DNA of 64,000 bases, taken from positions 4,495,001 through 4,559,000 of the forward strand of contig NZ_CP067395.1 of the NCBI RefSeq assembly GCF_017355525.1. Direction: 5' to 3'. How positions within the stretch are numbered: the first letter of the stretch is position 1; each line of letters begins with the position of its first letter. Source of the stretch: Lysobacter enzymogenes. Lineage in GTDB: Bacteria > Pseudomonadota > Gammaproteobacteria > Xanthomonadales > Xanthomonadaceae. Made by a program: the position numbers and the translations under genes. Below are positions 17,931 through 26,744 of the stretch, in pieces. The notes beneath the pieces were generated by a model. That model did not search any database, was not told the DNA's origin, and worked only from the letters and a program-made list of their open reading frames with translations.

Positions 17931-18692
17931 TCAGCGTCCGGTCTGCGCCGGCGCGGCGCGCTCGCGGCCGTACGAGCGCGCTTCTTCGGGATCGAACATC
18001 GCCTTGCCGCCCAGGGCGGCGCCGGCCGGCGTCTCGTTCTGCAGCACGTCCCAGTGCTCGGCCAGCTGTCCGTTCTCGATCCGAAACAGGTCGACCACGA
18101 CTTGCGGTGCGTCCGACCATCCGCGGATGCGGCCGTGGATCGCGACGAGATCGCCTTCGGCCACGATGAGGCCGGGCTCGTAGTGAACGTCTTGCGACAG
18201 CCCGGCGACGAGCGCGCGCAACGCGTCGCGGCCCTGCGGGATCTCGGGGTTGTGCTGGATGTAGCCGGGCGCGTAGAGCCGGTCCACGGCCGAAGCGTCG
18301 CGACGCTGGAACAGGGCCGTCATCGCGTCGAGCACCAAGGCTTTGTTGCGCTGAGGGCGATCGTCCACGGGCCGGTCGGCCGGATGCGTCACGGCGAAGG
18401 TTCCGGACATGCGCATGAAGCGGCCGTCGGCCAGCGTCGCATGCGAGTGGACGACGCCACGGTCGTAGTCCTGGACGTTGGTGACCGTCGCGCCGTCGCG
18501 TTCTTGCCAGCTGACGGCGAACAGGCCGTTGCCCAAGGCAACGACGTGCGTATCGACGGTTTCGGTTCGGGCGTAGGGTCCTTCCTCGATTTCGAACCGT
18601 AGCCGGGTGGCGGACAGCAAGGTCAGGGCGACGTCGAAGGTCGGGTAAGAAACGTCCATCGCCAATCCCACGGGGAAGCGGTCTATCGACAT
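17931..18692 (-). CDS. MoaF-like / SnoaL-like two-domain protein
   Basis: 253 residues, GAGAGA before ATG 18692. The N-terminal half (about 8-105) is a MoaF/calycin-like beta domain (YPTFDVALTLLSATRLRFEI). The C-terminal half (about 115-240) is a SnoaL-like NTF2 fold (YIQHNPEIPQGRDALRALVA, and IHGRIRGW). SnoaL-like domains act as polyketide cyclases or small-molecule isomerases, but many are uncharacterised. It is 97 bases downstream of the isochorismatase gene on the same strand with a perfect hairpin between them; both are likely under the LysR gene at 19638. Confidence 0.82.
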   Translation of the reverse strand: MSIDRFPVGLAMDVSYPTFDVALTLLSATRLRFEIEEGPYARTETVDTHVVALGNGLFAVSWQERDGATVTNVQDYDRGVVHSHATLADGRFMRMSGTFAVTHPADRPVDDRPQRNKALVLDAMTALFQRRDASAVDRLYAPGYIQHNPEIPQGRDALRALVAGLSQDVHYEPGLIVAEGDLVAIHGRIRGWSDAPQVVVDLFRIENGQLAEHWDVLQNETPAGAALGGKAMFDPEEARSYGRERAAPAQTGR

Positions 18693-18730
18693 CGGGATCT
18701 CTCGATGAAAGAAGAAAAGCGGCGCGACTG

Positions 18731-18767
18731 GGGCGATGCGTCGCCCTCGCGGAGCCACGCATCGCCC
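18731..18767 (-). repeat. Perfect 11-bp inverted repeat between two co-directional genes
   Basis: GGGCGATGCGT (18731-18741) and ACGCATCGCCC (18757-18767) flank a 15-base loop. It sits after the isochorismatase stop and before the SnoaL-like start on the minus strand. It may lower read-through or protect the upstream message end. Confidence 0.5.
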
Positions 18768-18789
18768 GCAGCTCTGCGGCGCGCTCGGG

Positions 18790-19443
18790 TCAGGCGGCGC
18801 CGCGCGGGACCGGCGTATTGAGCAGCTGCTGCTCCCACAGATAGGCGATGCCGCTGCCCGCCGCATGCTGCTTGAGCACCTCGGTCAGTTCGGCGGTGTG
18901 TTCGCTGCGCGCCCAGTCGCGCTGCCATTCCGAAGCCACGGCCAGCCAGGTCATCATGTTCGCGCCGGCCGCGATCATGCGCTGGATCGCGACTTCGTGC
19001 GCCTCGACCGACACGGCGCCGGAGGCGTCGGTCACGACGGTGACGTCCCAGCCTTCGCCGAGCGCCTGGATCGCCGGCATCGCGACGCAGATCTCGGTCC
19101 ACAGTCCGGCGATGATGAGTTGCTTGCGGCCCGTCGCCTCGACCGCAGCGACGACCTTGCGGTCTTCCCAGGTGTTGATGAAGGTGCGGTCGATCACCTC
19201 CTGCTCGGGAAACACCTCGGTGATCTGCGGGAAGATCAGGCCGCCGCGATCGGCGACCACGCTGGTCAGGACGGTCGGGACGCCGAACGCCTTGGCGACC
19301 TTGGCCAACGCGGTGGCGTTGTTGACCACCATCTGCGGTTCGTGGCTGTTGAGGTTCGCGAGCTGATACGGCTGATGATCGATCAGGACGAGGACGGAGT
19401 CTTCGGGGCGCAGCAGCGACGCGAGGCCGTTACGGACGGTCAT
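18790..19443 (-). CDS. Isochorismatase-family cysteine hydrolase
   Basis: 217 residues; AAGGA before ATG 19443. The family core is visible: VLVLIDHQPYQ with catalytic Asp, and LIIAGLWTEICVAMPAIQAL with the nucleophilic Cys preceded by the usual small-aliphatic cis-peptide region. Its length and the DHQPYQL motif resemble YcaC-type hydrolases rather than true isochorismatases. The substrate is probably an amide or N-carbamoyl compound, not established. Divergent to a LysR gene 194 bases away that probably controls it. Confidence 0.9.
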   Translation of the reverse strand: MTVRNGLASLLRPEDSVLVLIDHQPYQLANLNSHEPQMVVNNATALAKVAKAFGVPTVLTSVVADRGGLIFPQITEVFPEQEVIDRTFINTWEDRKVVAAVEATGRKQLIIAGLWTEICVAMPAIQALGEGWDVTVVTDASGAVSVEAHEVAIQRMIAAGANMMTWLAVASEWQRDWARSEHTAELTEVLKQHAAGSGIAYLWEQQLLNTPVPRGAA

Positions 19444-19637
19444 GGAAATCCTTGGCTGACGAAGGGAAGGGGAGCGGGCGGCGACGCGCGCACCGCGCAG
19501 CGCCGTCGCTGCGATCACCTTGTCATCCCCGTTGCGGCGCCGGTAGCGCCGGTTCGCGCCGAGCTGTGTCGCGCGATCGGGAACGCCGGACCGGCGCGCT
19601 TTGTGTCAGGCTGTGTCGCGCTTCCGGGAACGCCGCC

Positions 19638-20525
19638 GTGGATATCGAAGATCTGCAGACCTTCGTCGAAGTCGCCGATGCCGGGGGCGTCTCGCCCGCG
19701 GCGCGCAGGCTCGGCGTGTCCAAGTCGATCGTCAGCCGTCGCCTGGCGCGGCTCGAAGCCGAACTCGGGATCCAGTTGCTGGCGCGGACCACGCGCGGCG
19801 CCGCGCTGACCGAAGCGGGGCTGGCGTTCCGCGACCATGCCGCCAAGGCGTGCCGGGAAATCGAGCTGGCGCGGGAAACGATCTCGCCGCACGGCGATCT
19901 GCGCGGCCGCCTGCGCATCTCCGCGCCGCTCTCGTTCGGGCCCACCCACTTCGCCGGCGTGCTGGCGCAAATGGCGCATCGCTATCCGAACCTGCATATC
20001 CACACCGCATACAGCGACCGCTTCGTCGATCTGATCGCGGAAGGATTCGATTGCGCGATCCGGCTGGGCCATCTGCCGGACTCGAATCTGGTCGCGCGGC
20101 GCGTGGGGCCGATCCGCGGCGTGCTCGTGGCGAGTCCCGACTACATCCGCGCGCACGGCGCTCCGCAGACGCTGGAGGAGTTCGCCGCCCACGAGGCCCT
20201 GATGCAGGGAACCGAAGCCTGGCGGCTTGTGGACGGCGACGGGATCGTTGCCGTGCATCCGCGCGGGCGCTTCAAGGCCGACAACGGTTCGGCGCTGGTT
20301 GCGGCGGCTCTGGCGGGACTGGGCATCGCGATGCTGCCCGACGGCCTCGTCCACGAGCACATCGCCGCCGGCGCGCTCGTTCCGATCATGACGCGGCATC
20401 CGCCGGCCGAGGCGGGCGTTTACGTCGTTCGCCCGCCGGGACCGCATCCGGTGCGCAAGGTGCGGGTGCTGACCGAACTGTTGATCGATTGTTTCGAGCA
20501 CGCGCCGCAGCCCGCGCGGGCGTGA
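19638..20525 (+). CDS. LysR-family transcriptional regulator
   Basis: 295 residues from GTG 19638 (the frame is open further upstream but without LysR character). An N-terminal winged helix (VDIEDLQTFVEVADAGGVSP; ARRLGVSKSIVSRRLARLEA) precedes a periplasmic-binding-like effector domain (GRLRISAPLSFGPTHFAGVL). It is of the CrgA/AaeR-like subgroup with effector domain motifs DLIAEGFDCAIRLG. It is divergent from the isochorismatase/SnoaL pair and is their likely regulator. Confidence 0.93.
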   Translation: MDIEDLQTFVEVADAGGVSPAARRLGVSKSIVSRRLARLEAELGIQLLARTTRGAALTEAGLAFRDHAAKACREIELARETISPHGDLRGRLRISAPLSFGPTHFAGVLAQMAHRYPNLHIHTAYSDRFVDLIAEGFDCAIRLGHLPDSNLVARRVGPIRGVLVASPDYIRAHGAPQTLEEFAAHEALMQGTEAWRLVDGDGIVAVHPRGRFKADNGSALVAAALAGLGIAMLPDGLVHEHIAAGALVPIMTRHPPAEAGVYVVRPPGPHPVRKVRVLTELLIDCFEHAPQPARA

Positions 20526-20549
20526 GCGCGGCCGGGCCTGCGCGATCGG

Positions 20550-21029
20550 CTATGCGCCCGCCGAGTAATGCGCTTTCTGCGCAGGATAGTAATCGTCGAA
20601 CGACGGCAACGGCTTGCCTTCGCGAGCGGCAACCAGCATGTCGAGGTAGTACTCCCATCCCGGCCCGACTTCGCCGGCCATCGCCCGATCGCTCAAGACC
20701 TGCACGAAGCGCAACTGCGTGCCGGAGCCGGCCTGGGTCAGGGTCAGCTCGATGCGCCAGTCGCCGTAATCATCCTTCATGGTGACGACCAGACGGTGGG
20801 GCGCAGCGCATTCCTCGATCTTCAGGTCCGACCACGGCTGGCCTTTCTCGTGCAGCATCTGCAGCCGCACCGTCTTGCCGGGTCCCGCCTCGCCTTCCCA
20901 GCGCCCGAACCAGAGCGCGGTTTTTTCGGACTGCGTTATGCTGGCCCAGACCTCGTCGACGGATGCGGAGAAGCTGCGCACGATGATCAAGTCGTTGCCG
21001 TCCAGATGGCCGGTGGGCTTGGGGCTCAT
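20550..21029 (-). CDS. SRPBCC / AHSA1-like domain protein
   Basis: 159 residues; GGAGAAAC before ATG 21029. It is one AHSA1 (Hsp90-ATPase-activator-homologue) domain: VRSFSASVDEVWASITQSEK, ALWFGRWEGEAGPG and the C-terminal helix region GPGWEYYLDMLVAAREG. Such START-like folds hold a hydrophobic ligand in a helix-grip cavity. The family is often linked to ArsR regulators, but none is present here. Cytoplasmic; ligand unknown. Confidence 0.88.
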   Translation of the reverse strand: MSPKPTGHLDGNDLIIVRSFSASVDEVWASITQSEKTALWFGRWEGEAGPGKTVRLQMLHEKGQPWSDLKIEECAAPHRLVVTMKDDYGDWRIELTLTQAGSGTQLRFVQVLSDRAMAGEVGPGWEYYLDMLVAAREGKPLPSFDDYYPAQKAHYSAGA

Positions 21030-21255
21030 GTCGTTTCTCCGCGCGGTTGGGAACTCAAGGGCCGGACAGCGAGCGTTCTGCGGCGATGATACCCGCTCGT
21101 GGCAGCGGTAGCCCTGGATGGCCGCGGGCAACGTGGGGCCGTCAGGGCCGTGGAGTTCCGGTTGTCCTCGCTCGGCCGCTGCCCGCGGTCGAACCTGCGT
21201 CGCTTCGTTCCGATTCCAGACGCGGCTGCGCTCGCTGTTCGAAACTGGAGCGGTA

Positions 21256-21483
21256 ATGAATCGCTGGCACGCGCGATCCGGAAACGAGAACTACAGCATC
21301 GAGCTGGCCGCAACCAGGATCCGGTTTACCAAGGACAGCGGGACCCCGGACTCGTTCGGTGGCAACGACGTGCCGTATCCGCGGTTCCTGCGCAGCGAGA
21401 AGTGGCAGAGCCACGTAGCGCAAGTGTTCGGTGCGCAGATTCTGGAGGAAGTGCTGCTGGCGGCCCGCGCCCGTGCGCAATAG
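21256..21483 (+). CDS. Small hypothetical cytoplasmic protein
   Basis: 75 residues from ATG 21256, with GGAG seven bases upstream. No signal peptide or membrane segment. It reads as a compact alpha/beta domain (MNRWHARSGNENYSIELAAT; FLRSEKWQSHVAQVFGAQIL). The good ribosome site and codon bias support a real gene; I do not recognise the family. Confidence 0.6.
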   Translation: MNRWHARSGNENYSIELAATRIRFTKDSGTPDSFGGNDVPYPRFLRSEKWQSHVAQVFGAQILEEVLLAARARAQ

Positions 21484-21536
21484 CGAGCCTCGCGCGCTGG
21501 CTCGCCCGGCCTGTTTCGCGCAACCAGGGTGCTGCG

Positions 21537-21956
21537 TCAGACCTTCTTGACGAGCGTGCGTTTGCCTATCGCACTGTTCTTGCGCGCGGTCGGCCTTGCC
21601 AGGCCCGGAATCAGGAAATCGGTAGCGCTGCGGCCGTGCTTGGTCTTCTGCATCAGCCACCGCGGCATCCGACCGCGGCCCGACCAGGTATTGCGCTTGT
21701 TGTCGGGGTCGCGGTATTTCGGCGCCACCTTGCCCGACTTGCGCTTCGGGCTGCGCTTCTTGCCTGCACTTTCGGCCGCCGGCTGTTCGCCGAACAGATC
21801 TTCGATCGTATAACCGTACTGGGCGGCGAGCGCGGCCGCCTTTCTACGCACTACGGCGATCGGACGACGGCTGGATATCAACTTTTTCCGCTGCTCGGCG
21901 GCGGTCAAAAGAGCGGTCAATTCCCGCAGGCTGAGCTTGTCGACATCGATAGTCAT
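21537..21956 (-). CDS. H-NS-family nucleoid-associated protein
   Basis: 139 residues. The N-terminal helices (MTIDVDKLSLRELTALLTAA) form the oligomerisation part, and a Lys/Arg-rich linker follows (GKKRSPKRKSGK). The DNA-binding core is KYRDPDNKRNTWSGRGRMPR, the H-NS signature with the minor-groove hook GRGRMP; the next residues WLMQ complete it. A basic tail follows. Proteins of this type in xanthomonads silence AT-rich, often acquired genes. This fits the presence of low-GC islands in the window, for example 1500-1860. Confidence 0.93.
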   Translation of the reverse strand: MTIDVDKLSLRELTALLTAAEQRKKLISSRRPIAVVRRKAAALAAQYGYTIEDLFGEQPAAESAGKKRSPKRKSGKVAPKYRDPDNKRNTWSGRGRMPRWLMQKTKHGRSATDFLIPGLARPTARKNSAIGKRTLVKKV

Positions 21957-22266
21957 GCCGGCAAGGGTCCGGCCATAGCCATCGGCCTGTCAAGCAATAC
22001 CGCCCCGCGGCTTCTGGAACCCGAGCCGGAAGGCCTTTATTACAGGAATCTCCGGCAGCCGGCGCGACGCCGCGCGCGTTGGTGCATATCGGGAACCGCT
22101 GTGAGCCCGTTCGCGTCTCTACTGCCGCCTGTCCGGCCTGTCTAGTCTGCGGGACGCACGGCTGGAACCGTGCCCCGTGCCGGCACCGCGCAAGCGTCCG
22201 GCGTCTTTCCTTCGAGTGCCTGGCCGGTCCGCCGCGAGTCGCGGGCCGGCCTTGGGAGAATTCGCC
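21957..22266. other. Divergent intergenic region
   Basis: 310 bases between H-NS (minus) and a metallo-beta-lactamase-fold gene (plus). It holds both promoters; GGGAGAA precedes the plus-strand start. No further gene is seen. Confidence 0.5.
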
Positions 22267-23184
22267 ATGTTTTCCGCAGACAACGCCGTTCCTGCCGATG
22301 CGCAGCCTTACAACGAATTGGTACCGTCCCGGTACGCGCTGAAAATCGGCGACATCGAGGCGATGGTGGTCAGCGACGGCGTGCTGCCGTTGCCGACGAA
22401 AACGATGGCCACCAACGTCGATCCCGCCGAGTTGGCCGACTGGCTGCAACGCAACTTCATGCCGCCGGACGCGTTCGACTGGCCGCTCAACGTGATGGTG
22501 GTGCGCAGCGGCGCGCAGACCCTGCTGATCGACGCGGGCCTGGGCGGCCAGTTCGCGGGCTTCCCGCGCGCGGGCCAGTTTCCGCAGCGCCTGCAGGCGG
22601 CCGGCATCGCGCTGGAGTCGATCACCGACGTGATCATCACCCACATGCACATGGATCACGTCGGCGGCCTGCTGGTCGACGGGGTTAAGCAGCGCCTGCG
22701 CGCGGACGTGCGCATCCACGTGGCCGCGGCCGAGGTCGAGTTCTGGACCTCGCCGGATTTCTCGCACACGGTCATGCCCAAGCCGGTGCCGGGCGTGCTG
22801 CGCTCGACCGCCAAGAGCTTCTACGAGCAGTACCGCGACAACCTGCGCATCTTCCAGGACCGGCACGAGGTCGCGCCCGGCGTGGTCGTGCGCCTTACCG
22901 GCGGCCACACGCCGGGGCATAGCGTGGTCGACCTCGAATCCAACGGCGAACGGCTGATGTTCGCCGGCGACGCGATGTTCCCGGTCGGTTTCGATCACCC
23001 CGACTGGCAAAACGGTTTCGAACACGACCCCGAAGAATCGGCGCGGGTGCGCCTGGGTCTGTTCCGCGAACTGGTGCAGACCGGCGGGTTGCTGGTGGCT
23101 GCGCACCTGCCGTTCCCGTCGCTGGGCCGGGTCGCGGCGGACGGCGATGCGTTCCGCTGGGTGCCGATCATCTGGGATTACTGA
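22267..23184 (+). CDS. Metallo-beta-lactamase-fold hydrolase
   Basis: 305 residues; GGGAGAA before ATG 22267. The zinc ligands are THMHMDHVGGL (HxHxDH), GHTPGHSVVDL, AGDAM and a late His in VAAHLPFPSLG. The arrangement and length are those of the methyl-parathion-hydrolase/quorum-quenching-lactonase branch. It has no signal peptide, so it is cytoplasmic. The likely substrate is a lactone or ester, not fixed by sequence. Confidence 0.9.
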   Translation: MFSADNAVPADAQPYNELVPSRYALKIGDIEAMVVSDGVLPLPTKTMATNVDPAELADWLQRNFMPPDAFDWPLNVMVVRSGAQTLLIDAGLGGQFAGFPRAGQFPQRLQAAGIALESITDVIITHMHMDHVGGLLVDGVKQRLRADVRIHVAAAEVEFWTSPDFSHTVMPKPVPGVLRSTAKSFYEQYRDNLRIFQDRHEVAPGVVVRLTGGHTPGHSVVDLESNGERLMFAGDAMFPVGFDHPDWQNGFEHDPEESARVRLGLFRELVQTGGLLVAAHLPFPSLGRVAADGDAFRWVPIIWDY

Positions 23185-23255
23185 GCAGGCCGGGACGGCG
23201 CTTGCGGAAACGCTAGAATCCGGCGCTTCTCCCTGTCGATACGGAACGCGCCGCA

Positions 23256-24137
23256 ATGACGACGATGGCCCAGGCGTTGGAAACGATCCGAGCCGCACAG
23301 CGAGCGCTCAACGACTGCGCGGCGCAGGATCACGACGGCGAGGACGATGCTGCGGCGCAGTTCGACTATCCGGACCATCGCGCCCGACTCGTCGCTGCGG
23401 ATCTGGGCGGCGCGCTCGCGGTCGACTACTACGGCGACGACCACGACGGCTGGGCCATCGCGTCGGCGGCGCTGGCGCAGCCGCAGGTCGCCGCGCACAT
23501 CGCGCAGTTGCGCATCGCCGGGCCCGACGAAGGCGCCAACGGCCTCAAGACCTGGGACTTCGCCGGGCTGATCGCGGCGGCGCCGCGCTTCGCCCGGCTG
23601 ACGGACCTGCAGATCGCCGAATCGGATCCCGGCGACCACAACCAAGCGGTCGTCGAGGACGATCAGCTGCCGGCCTTGCTGGCGCTGATGCCGGCCTTGC
23701 GCAAGCTCACGCTTCCGCAGGCGCCGGAGCCGGAATTCTTCGACCTCGACCTGCCCGAGCTCGGTTTCGTCCGCACCGGCGGCGATTTCCGCACGCGCGG
23801 CTTCATCGGCCGGCTGGCTCAGGCGCGGCGCTTGCCGTCGCTGCGCTTCGTCGACTTCGCCGATTCGCTCGCGCCGTTTCTTTCGATCGAAGAACAGCCG
23901 GCGGACTGGAGCTCGACTCCGTTCGAGGACTACGAGCGGTTGATGCGGTCGCCGACGATGGAGCGGTGCTGGGGCCTGCGCCTGCGCAACGCGAAGTTGA
24001 GCGAGGCCCAGTATCGGGCGCTGCAGGCTTTGCGGCCGCAATGCCAGTTCAGCGTGGTGCTCGCGCCGCCGCATGGCTACGTCTCGCACTGGGGACGCTC
24101 GAACTTCCCGCATCGGCACCTGCTCGCGTTCGGCTGA
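23256..24137 (+). CDS. STM4015-like leucine-rich-repeat protein
   Basis: 293 residues; starts 71 bases after the metallohydrolase. An N-terminal segment with many Asp/Ala (CAAQDHDGEDDAAAQFDYP) leads to alternating leucine-rich units (VAAHIAQLRIAG, FARLTDLQIAE, MPALRKLTLP, LPSLRFVDFAD, GLRLRNAKL). The pattern resembles the STM4015-type LRR proteins of bacteria. These are presumed protein-interaction modules; no catalytic motif is visible. A bidirectional hairpin follows. Confidence 0.65.
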   Translation: MTTMAQALETIRAAQRALNDCAAQDHDGEDDAAAQFDYPDHRARLVAADLGGALAVDYYGDDHDGWAIASAALAQPQVAAHIAQLRIAGPDEGANGLKTWDFAGLIAAAPRFARLTDLQIAESDPGDHNQAVVEDDQLPALLALMPALRKLTLPQAPEPEFFDLDLPELGFVRTGGDFRTRGFIGRLAQARRLPSLRFVDFADSLAPFLSIEEQPADWSSTPFEDYERLMRSPTMERCWGLRLRNAKLSEAQYRALQALRPQCQFSVVLAPPHGYVSHWGRSNFPHRHLLAFG

Positions 24138-24165
24138 CGGCGGCGGGCCGCGTCGATGATCCGAC

Positions 24166-24192
24166 GCAGCGCCCCTCAGGCAGGGGCGCTGC
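24166..24192. terminator. Bidirectional hairpin between convergent genes
   Basis: GCAGCGCCCCT (24166-24176) and AGGGGCGCTGC (24182-24192) form a perfect 11-bp stem with a 5-base loop. It sits between stops at 24137 (plus) and 24205 (minus). Confidence 0.7.
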
Positions 24193-24204
24193 GCGGTCGC
24201 CGCC

Positions 24205-26367
24205 TCATTGCGGCGCGTTCTCCAAAACGGCGTCGTCGAGATAGAACGAGGCGCCGCTCGCGCCGGTGCCGAGCAACAGGATGCGCGCGCTGGCGGTGGC
24301 CGCCGGCGCCGGCAGCACCGACTCGATCTTCTGCCAGCCCTCGGCCTGCGCCGGCACGGCCAACGGCACGGTGCCGCTGCCGAGGGTCGAGCCGGCATCG
24401 TTGCGCCATTCGATCACCACGCGCACGTTGCTCGGCGCGCCGGCGCCGGCCTTGATCCAGACGCTGAAGCGCTTGTCGCCGGCGCCGGTGCTGTAGCCGG
24501 GATAGTTGGCGACTTCCACGCCCCAGTTGGACTCGACGACGTTCACGCGCAGGCTGTAGGCGCCGCCGTGCGCCTGCTCGGAAACGCGGGCGAGCTCGGT
24601 GTTGTACCAGGCGCTCCAGTTGCCGATCGACGCTTCCAGCAGCGCGGTATCGGCATCGATCAGATTGCCGGGCGGGTTCGGATTGCCGGGGCCGCTGCCT
24701 TGGTCGCTGGTGCTGCCGGCGTCCTGGTTGTACGGCGCGGCCTGCCAGTTGCCGAAGCCGATGCGGTCGCCCCAGCGCGTGGCGAACTTCCACGGACCGT
24801 AGTAGTGGTTGTTGTGGAAGCGGTTGTTGGCGCCGAACATCACCTGGTTCTGCACGCCGGTGACGGTGTACGGCGACCACGGCAGGTTGTCGGCGCCGGT
24901 GGCCATCAGCGCCTGCGCGCCGCAATAGCCGGAGGTTCCGCACGGCACCACGGCCGGGTCGAAGTAGAACTCGTTGGCGCTGACTTCGATGTCGCGCGAG
25001 TGCCAGCGGCAATCGGTGAGGTAGGGCTCCTGGCCGACCTGGGTGTAGCACGGGTGGGTGGCGCTGATCGGGTGGGTGTATTCGTAGTCGTGCGGCCCGG
25101 CGATCTGGGTCGGCGCGACGAACGGCGTGCAATAGCTCTTGCTGGTGTTGCCGTTGGAGTTGCAGAAGCGGTTGGCGTTCTCGTAGATCGACACGCCGGA
25201 GAAATTGTCTTCGAAGTAGTTGTCGTAGATGCGGATCGACGCCGCGCCCGAGACCGCGCTGGGCAGGCGCGCGTCGCCGCCGGATTCGGACAGGTAGATC
25301 GCCGGCGCCGGCGAGCCGCCGTTGCGCGCGCCCTTGACCCAGGCGTTGCGCAGGAAGGTGTTGGAACGGATCGTGGCGTTGTAGCTGATCTCGTACCAGA
25401 TGCCTTCGTCTTCGTTGTCGGCGATGTAGTTGCCTTCGAACAGGAAGTCCATGTTGTTGGTGTCGGCCCACAGGCCGACGCTCTTGTTGCCGTGGACCCA
25501 GTTGTTGGTCACGCGCGCGCCGTTGACGTCCCAGAATTTTCCGCCGCCGGTGCAGCCGCAGCCGGGCTCGCGGGTTTCCCAGTCGTCGGTGTTGTTGCCG
25601 ACGATCTCGTTGTGGTCCAGGACGATGTTCTTGATCGCCGAATCGCCTTCGACCGGCGGCTTGTACATGCTGAAGCCGTACTGGCCGTTGTCCTTGAGGC
25701 AGTTGTAGCGCACGACGTTGTGGCTGCCGAGGAACACGCCGGCGCCGTCGTTGTCCTGGATCGTGTTGTACTCGATCAGCCAGTGGTCGCCGGCGTCGTG
25801 ATTGACCACGCCCTCGTTGTTGTTGTCCGCGCCGCGGCCGAAGTTGACCACGGTCAGGTAGCGCACGGTGACGTGCTGGGCGCTGCCGGTGAAGGCATAG
25901 AGATTGATGTTGCGGCCGTCCAGCACCGCGCCCGGCGCGCCGACGTAGGTGGCGTTGTCGCGGGCGATGATCTGGCCGTAGGCGTCGTCGGCGAAGGTGT
26001 GCACGCCGGGTTCGAACCAGAACGTGGCGCCGGGACGGTTGAAGTCGAAGCCGCTGTTGTCGCCGGCCGGAACCACCACCGCGCCGGCCGGCGCGGTCGC
26101 CGGGCCGCTCAGCAAGGCGGTGTCGCCGCAGATCGGCGCCGGCGGATCGCCCGGCCACAGCAGGCCGGCGTGGGCCTGGCCCGCGGCGCCGTAGCGCGCC
26201 TGCGCTTGCGCGTGTGCGGCTGGAGCGAACGCCGCGGCGAGGATCAACGCCGGCGCGGCGCAGCGCGCCCACTTCAGGGCGGTACGAGTGAACGGATGCT
26301 GCGGAAGGATGGCCACGGTTCGGTTCCGGCTGGTGACGGGAAGAGACGGCCCCGCTGCCTGCGCCAT
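24205..26367 (-). CDS. Secreted right-handed beta-helix protein with C-terminal binding domain
   Basis: About 720 residues if ATG 26367 is used; the start is uncertain, but a signal-like segment (ALILAAAFAPAAHA) lies near residue 45. The central region has repeated beta-helix rungs rich in Asn/Asp (EGVVNHDAGDHWLIEYNTIQ; KNIVLDHNEIVGNN; NNWVHGNKSVGLWADTNN), typical of parallel beta-helix polysaccharide-active proteins (PF13229). The last 140 residues (SIGNWSAWYNTELARVSEQA; SFYLDDAVLENA) look like a CBM4/9-type jelly-roll that binds carbohydrate. It is likely an extracellular polysaccharide lyase or epimerase-like protein; the catalytic residues cannot be assigned. Confidence 0.8.
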   Translation of the reverse strand: MAQAAGPSLPVTSRNRTVAILPQHPFTRTALKWARCAAPALILAAAFAPAAHAQAQARYGAAGQAHAGLLWPGDPPAPICGDTALLSGPATAPAGAVVVPAGDNSGFDFNRPGATFWFEPGVHTFADDAYGQIIARDNATYVGAPGAVLDGRNINLYAFTGSAQHVTVRYLTVVNFGRGADNNNEGVVNHDAGDHWLIEYNTIQDNDGAGVFLGSHNVVRYNCLKDNGQYGFSMYKPPVEGDSAIKNIVLDHNEIVGNNTDDWETREPGCGCTGGGKFWDVNGARVTNNWVHGNKSVGLWADTNNMDFLFEGNYIADNEDEGIWYEISYNATIRSNTFLRNAWVKGARNGGSPAPAIYLSESGGDARLPSAVSGAASIRIYDNYFEDNFSGVSIYENANRFCNSNGNTSKSYCTPFVAPTQIAGPHDYEYTHPISATHPCYTQVGQEPYLTDCRWHSRDIEVSANEFYFDPAVVPCGTSGYCGAQALMATGADNLPWSPYTVTGVQNQVMFGANNRFHNNHYYGPWKFATRWGDRIGFGNWQAAPYNQDAGSTSDQGSGPGNPNPPGNLIDADTALLEASIGNWSAWYNTELARVSEQAHGGAYSLRVNVVESNWGVEVANYPGYSTGAGDKRFSVWIKAGAGAPSNVRVVIEWRNDAGSTLGSGTVPLAVPAQAEGWQKIESVLPAPAATASARILLLGTGASGASFYLDDAVLENAPQ

Positions 26368-26744
26368 GCGGATGCATCGCGCGCCGGTACGTATGCGCTC
26401 GCCGCGTCCGGTCCGAACCGGCGTATACGGTCGAGCGTTCCCCGAGGACAGCAGCGGCGATGCCGCAACTGGCGCTCTAGTGCCACGCCATTGCGCGACG
26501 GCAATAGTGGCAGCTGTCATGTCGCCGCCGACTTGGGAGCGGCGTCGCGTTATCGCGGGGGCTGCGTTTATCGGGTTGTCCCCGATCGGTGCCGGATCCT
26601 GTGCGGATCTGACGATTTCGCGCGTCGCGATCTAGGCCGCGCGAGTCTCGCGAGCGCCTGTCCGCGCGGCTGCGGGCGCCGCCGACGACGCTGGTCGTCG
26701 TCGGCGGATACGATCGTGGGCCGCTGTGCCGAAGATGCGGCGCT
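26368..26744. other. Intergenic region between two minus-strand genes
   Basis: 377 bases containing the promoter side of the beta-helix gene and a strong hairpin described separately. No gene supported. Confidence 0.45.
26679..26707 (-). terminator. Perfect hairpin downstream of ester hydrolase gene
   Basis: CCGCCGACGAC (26679-26689) and GTCGTCGGCGG (26697-26707) form an 11-bp stem extended by one more pair. It is about 40 bases after the stop of the gene ending at 26745. No T-run. Confidence 0.55.
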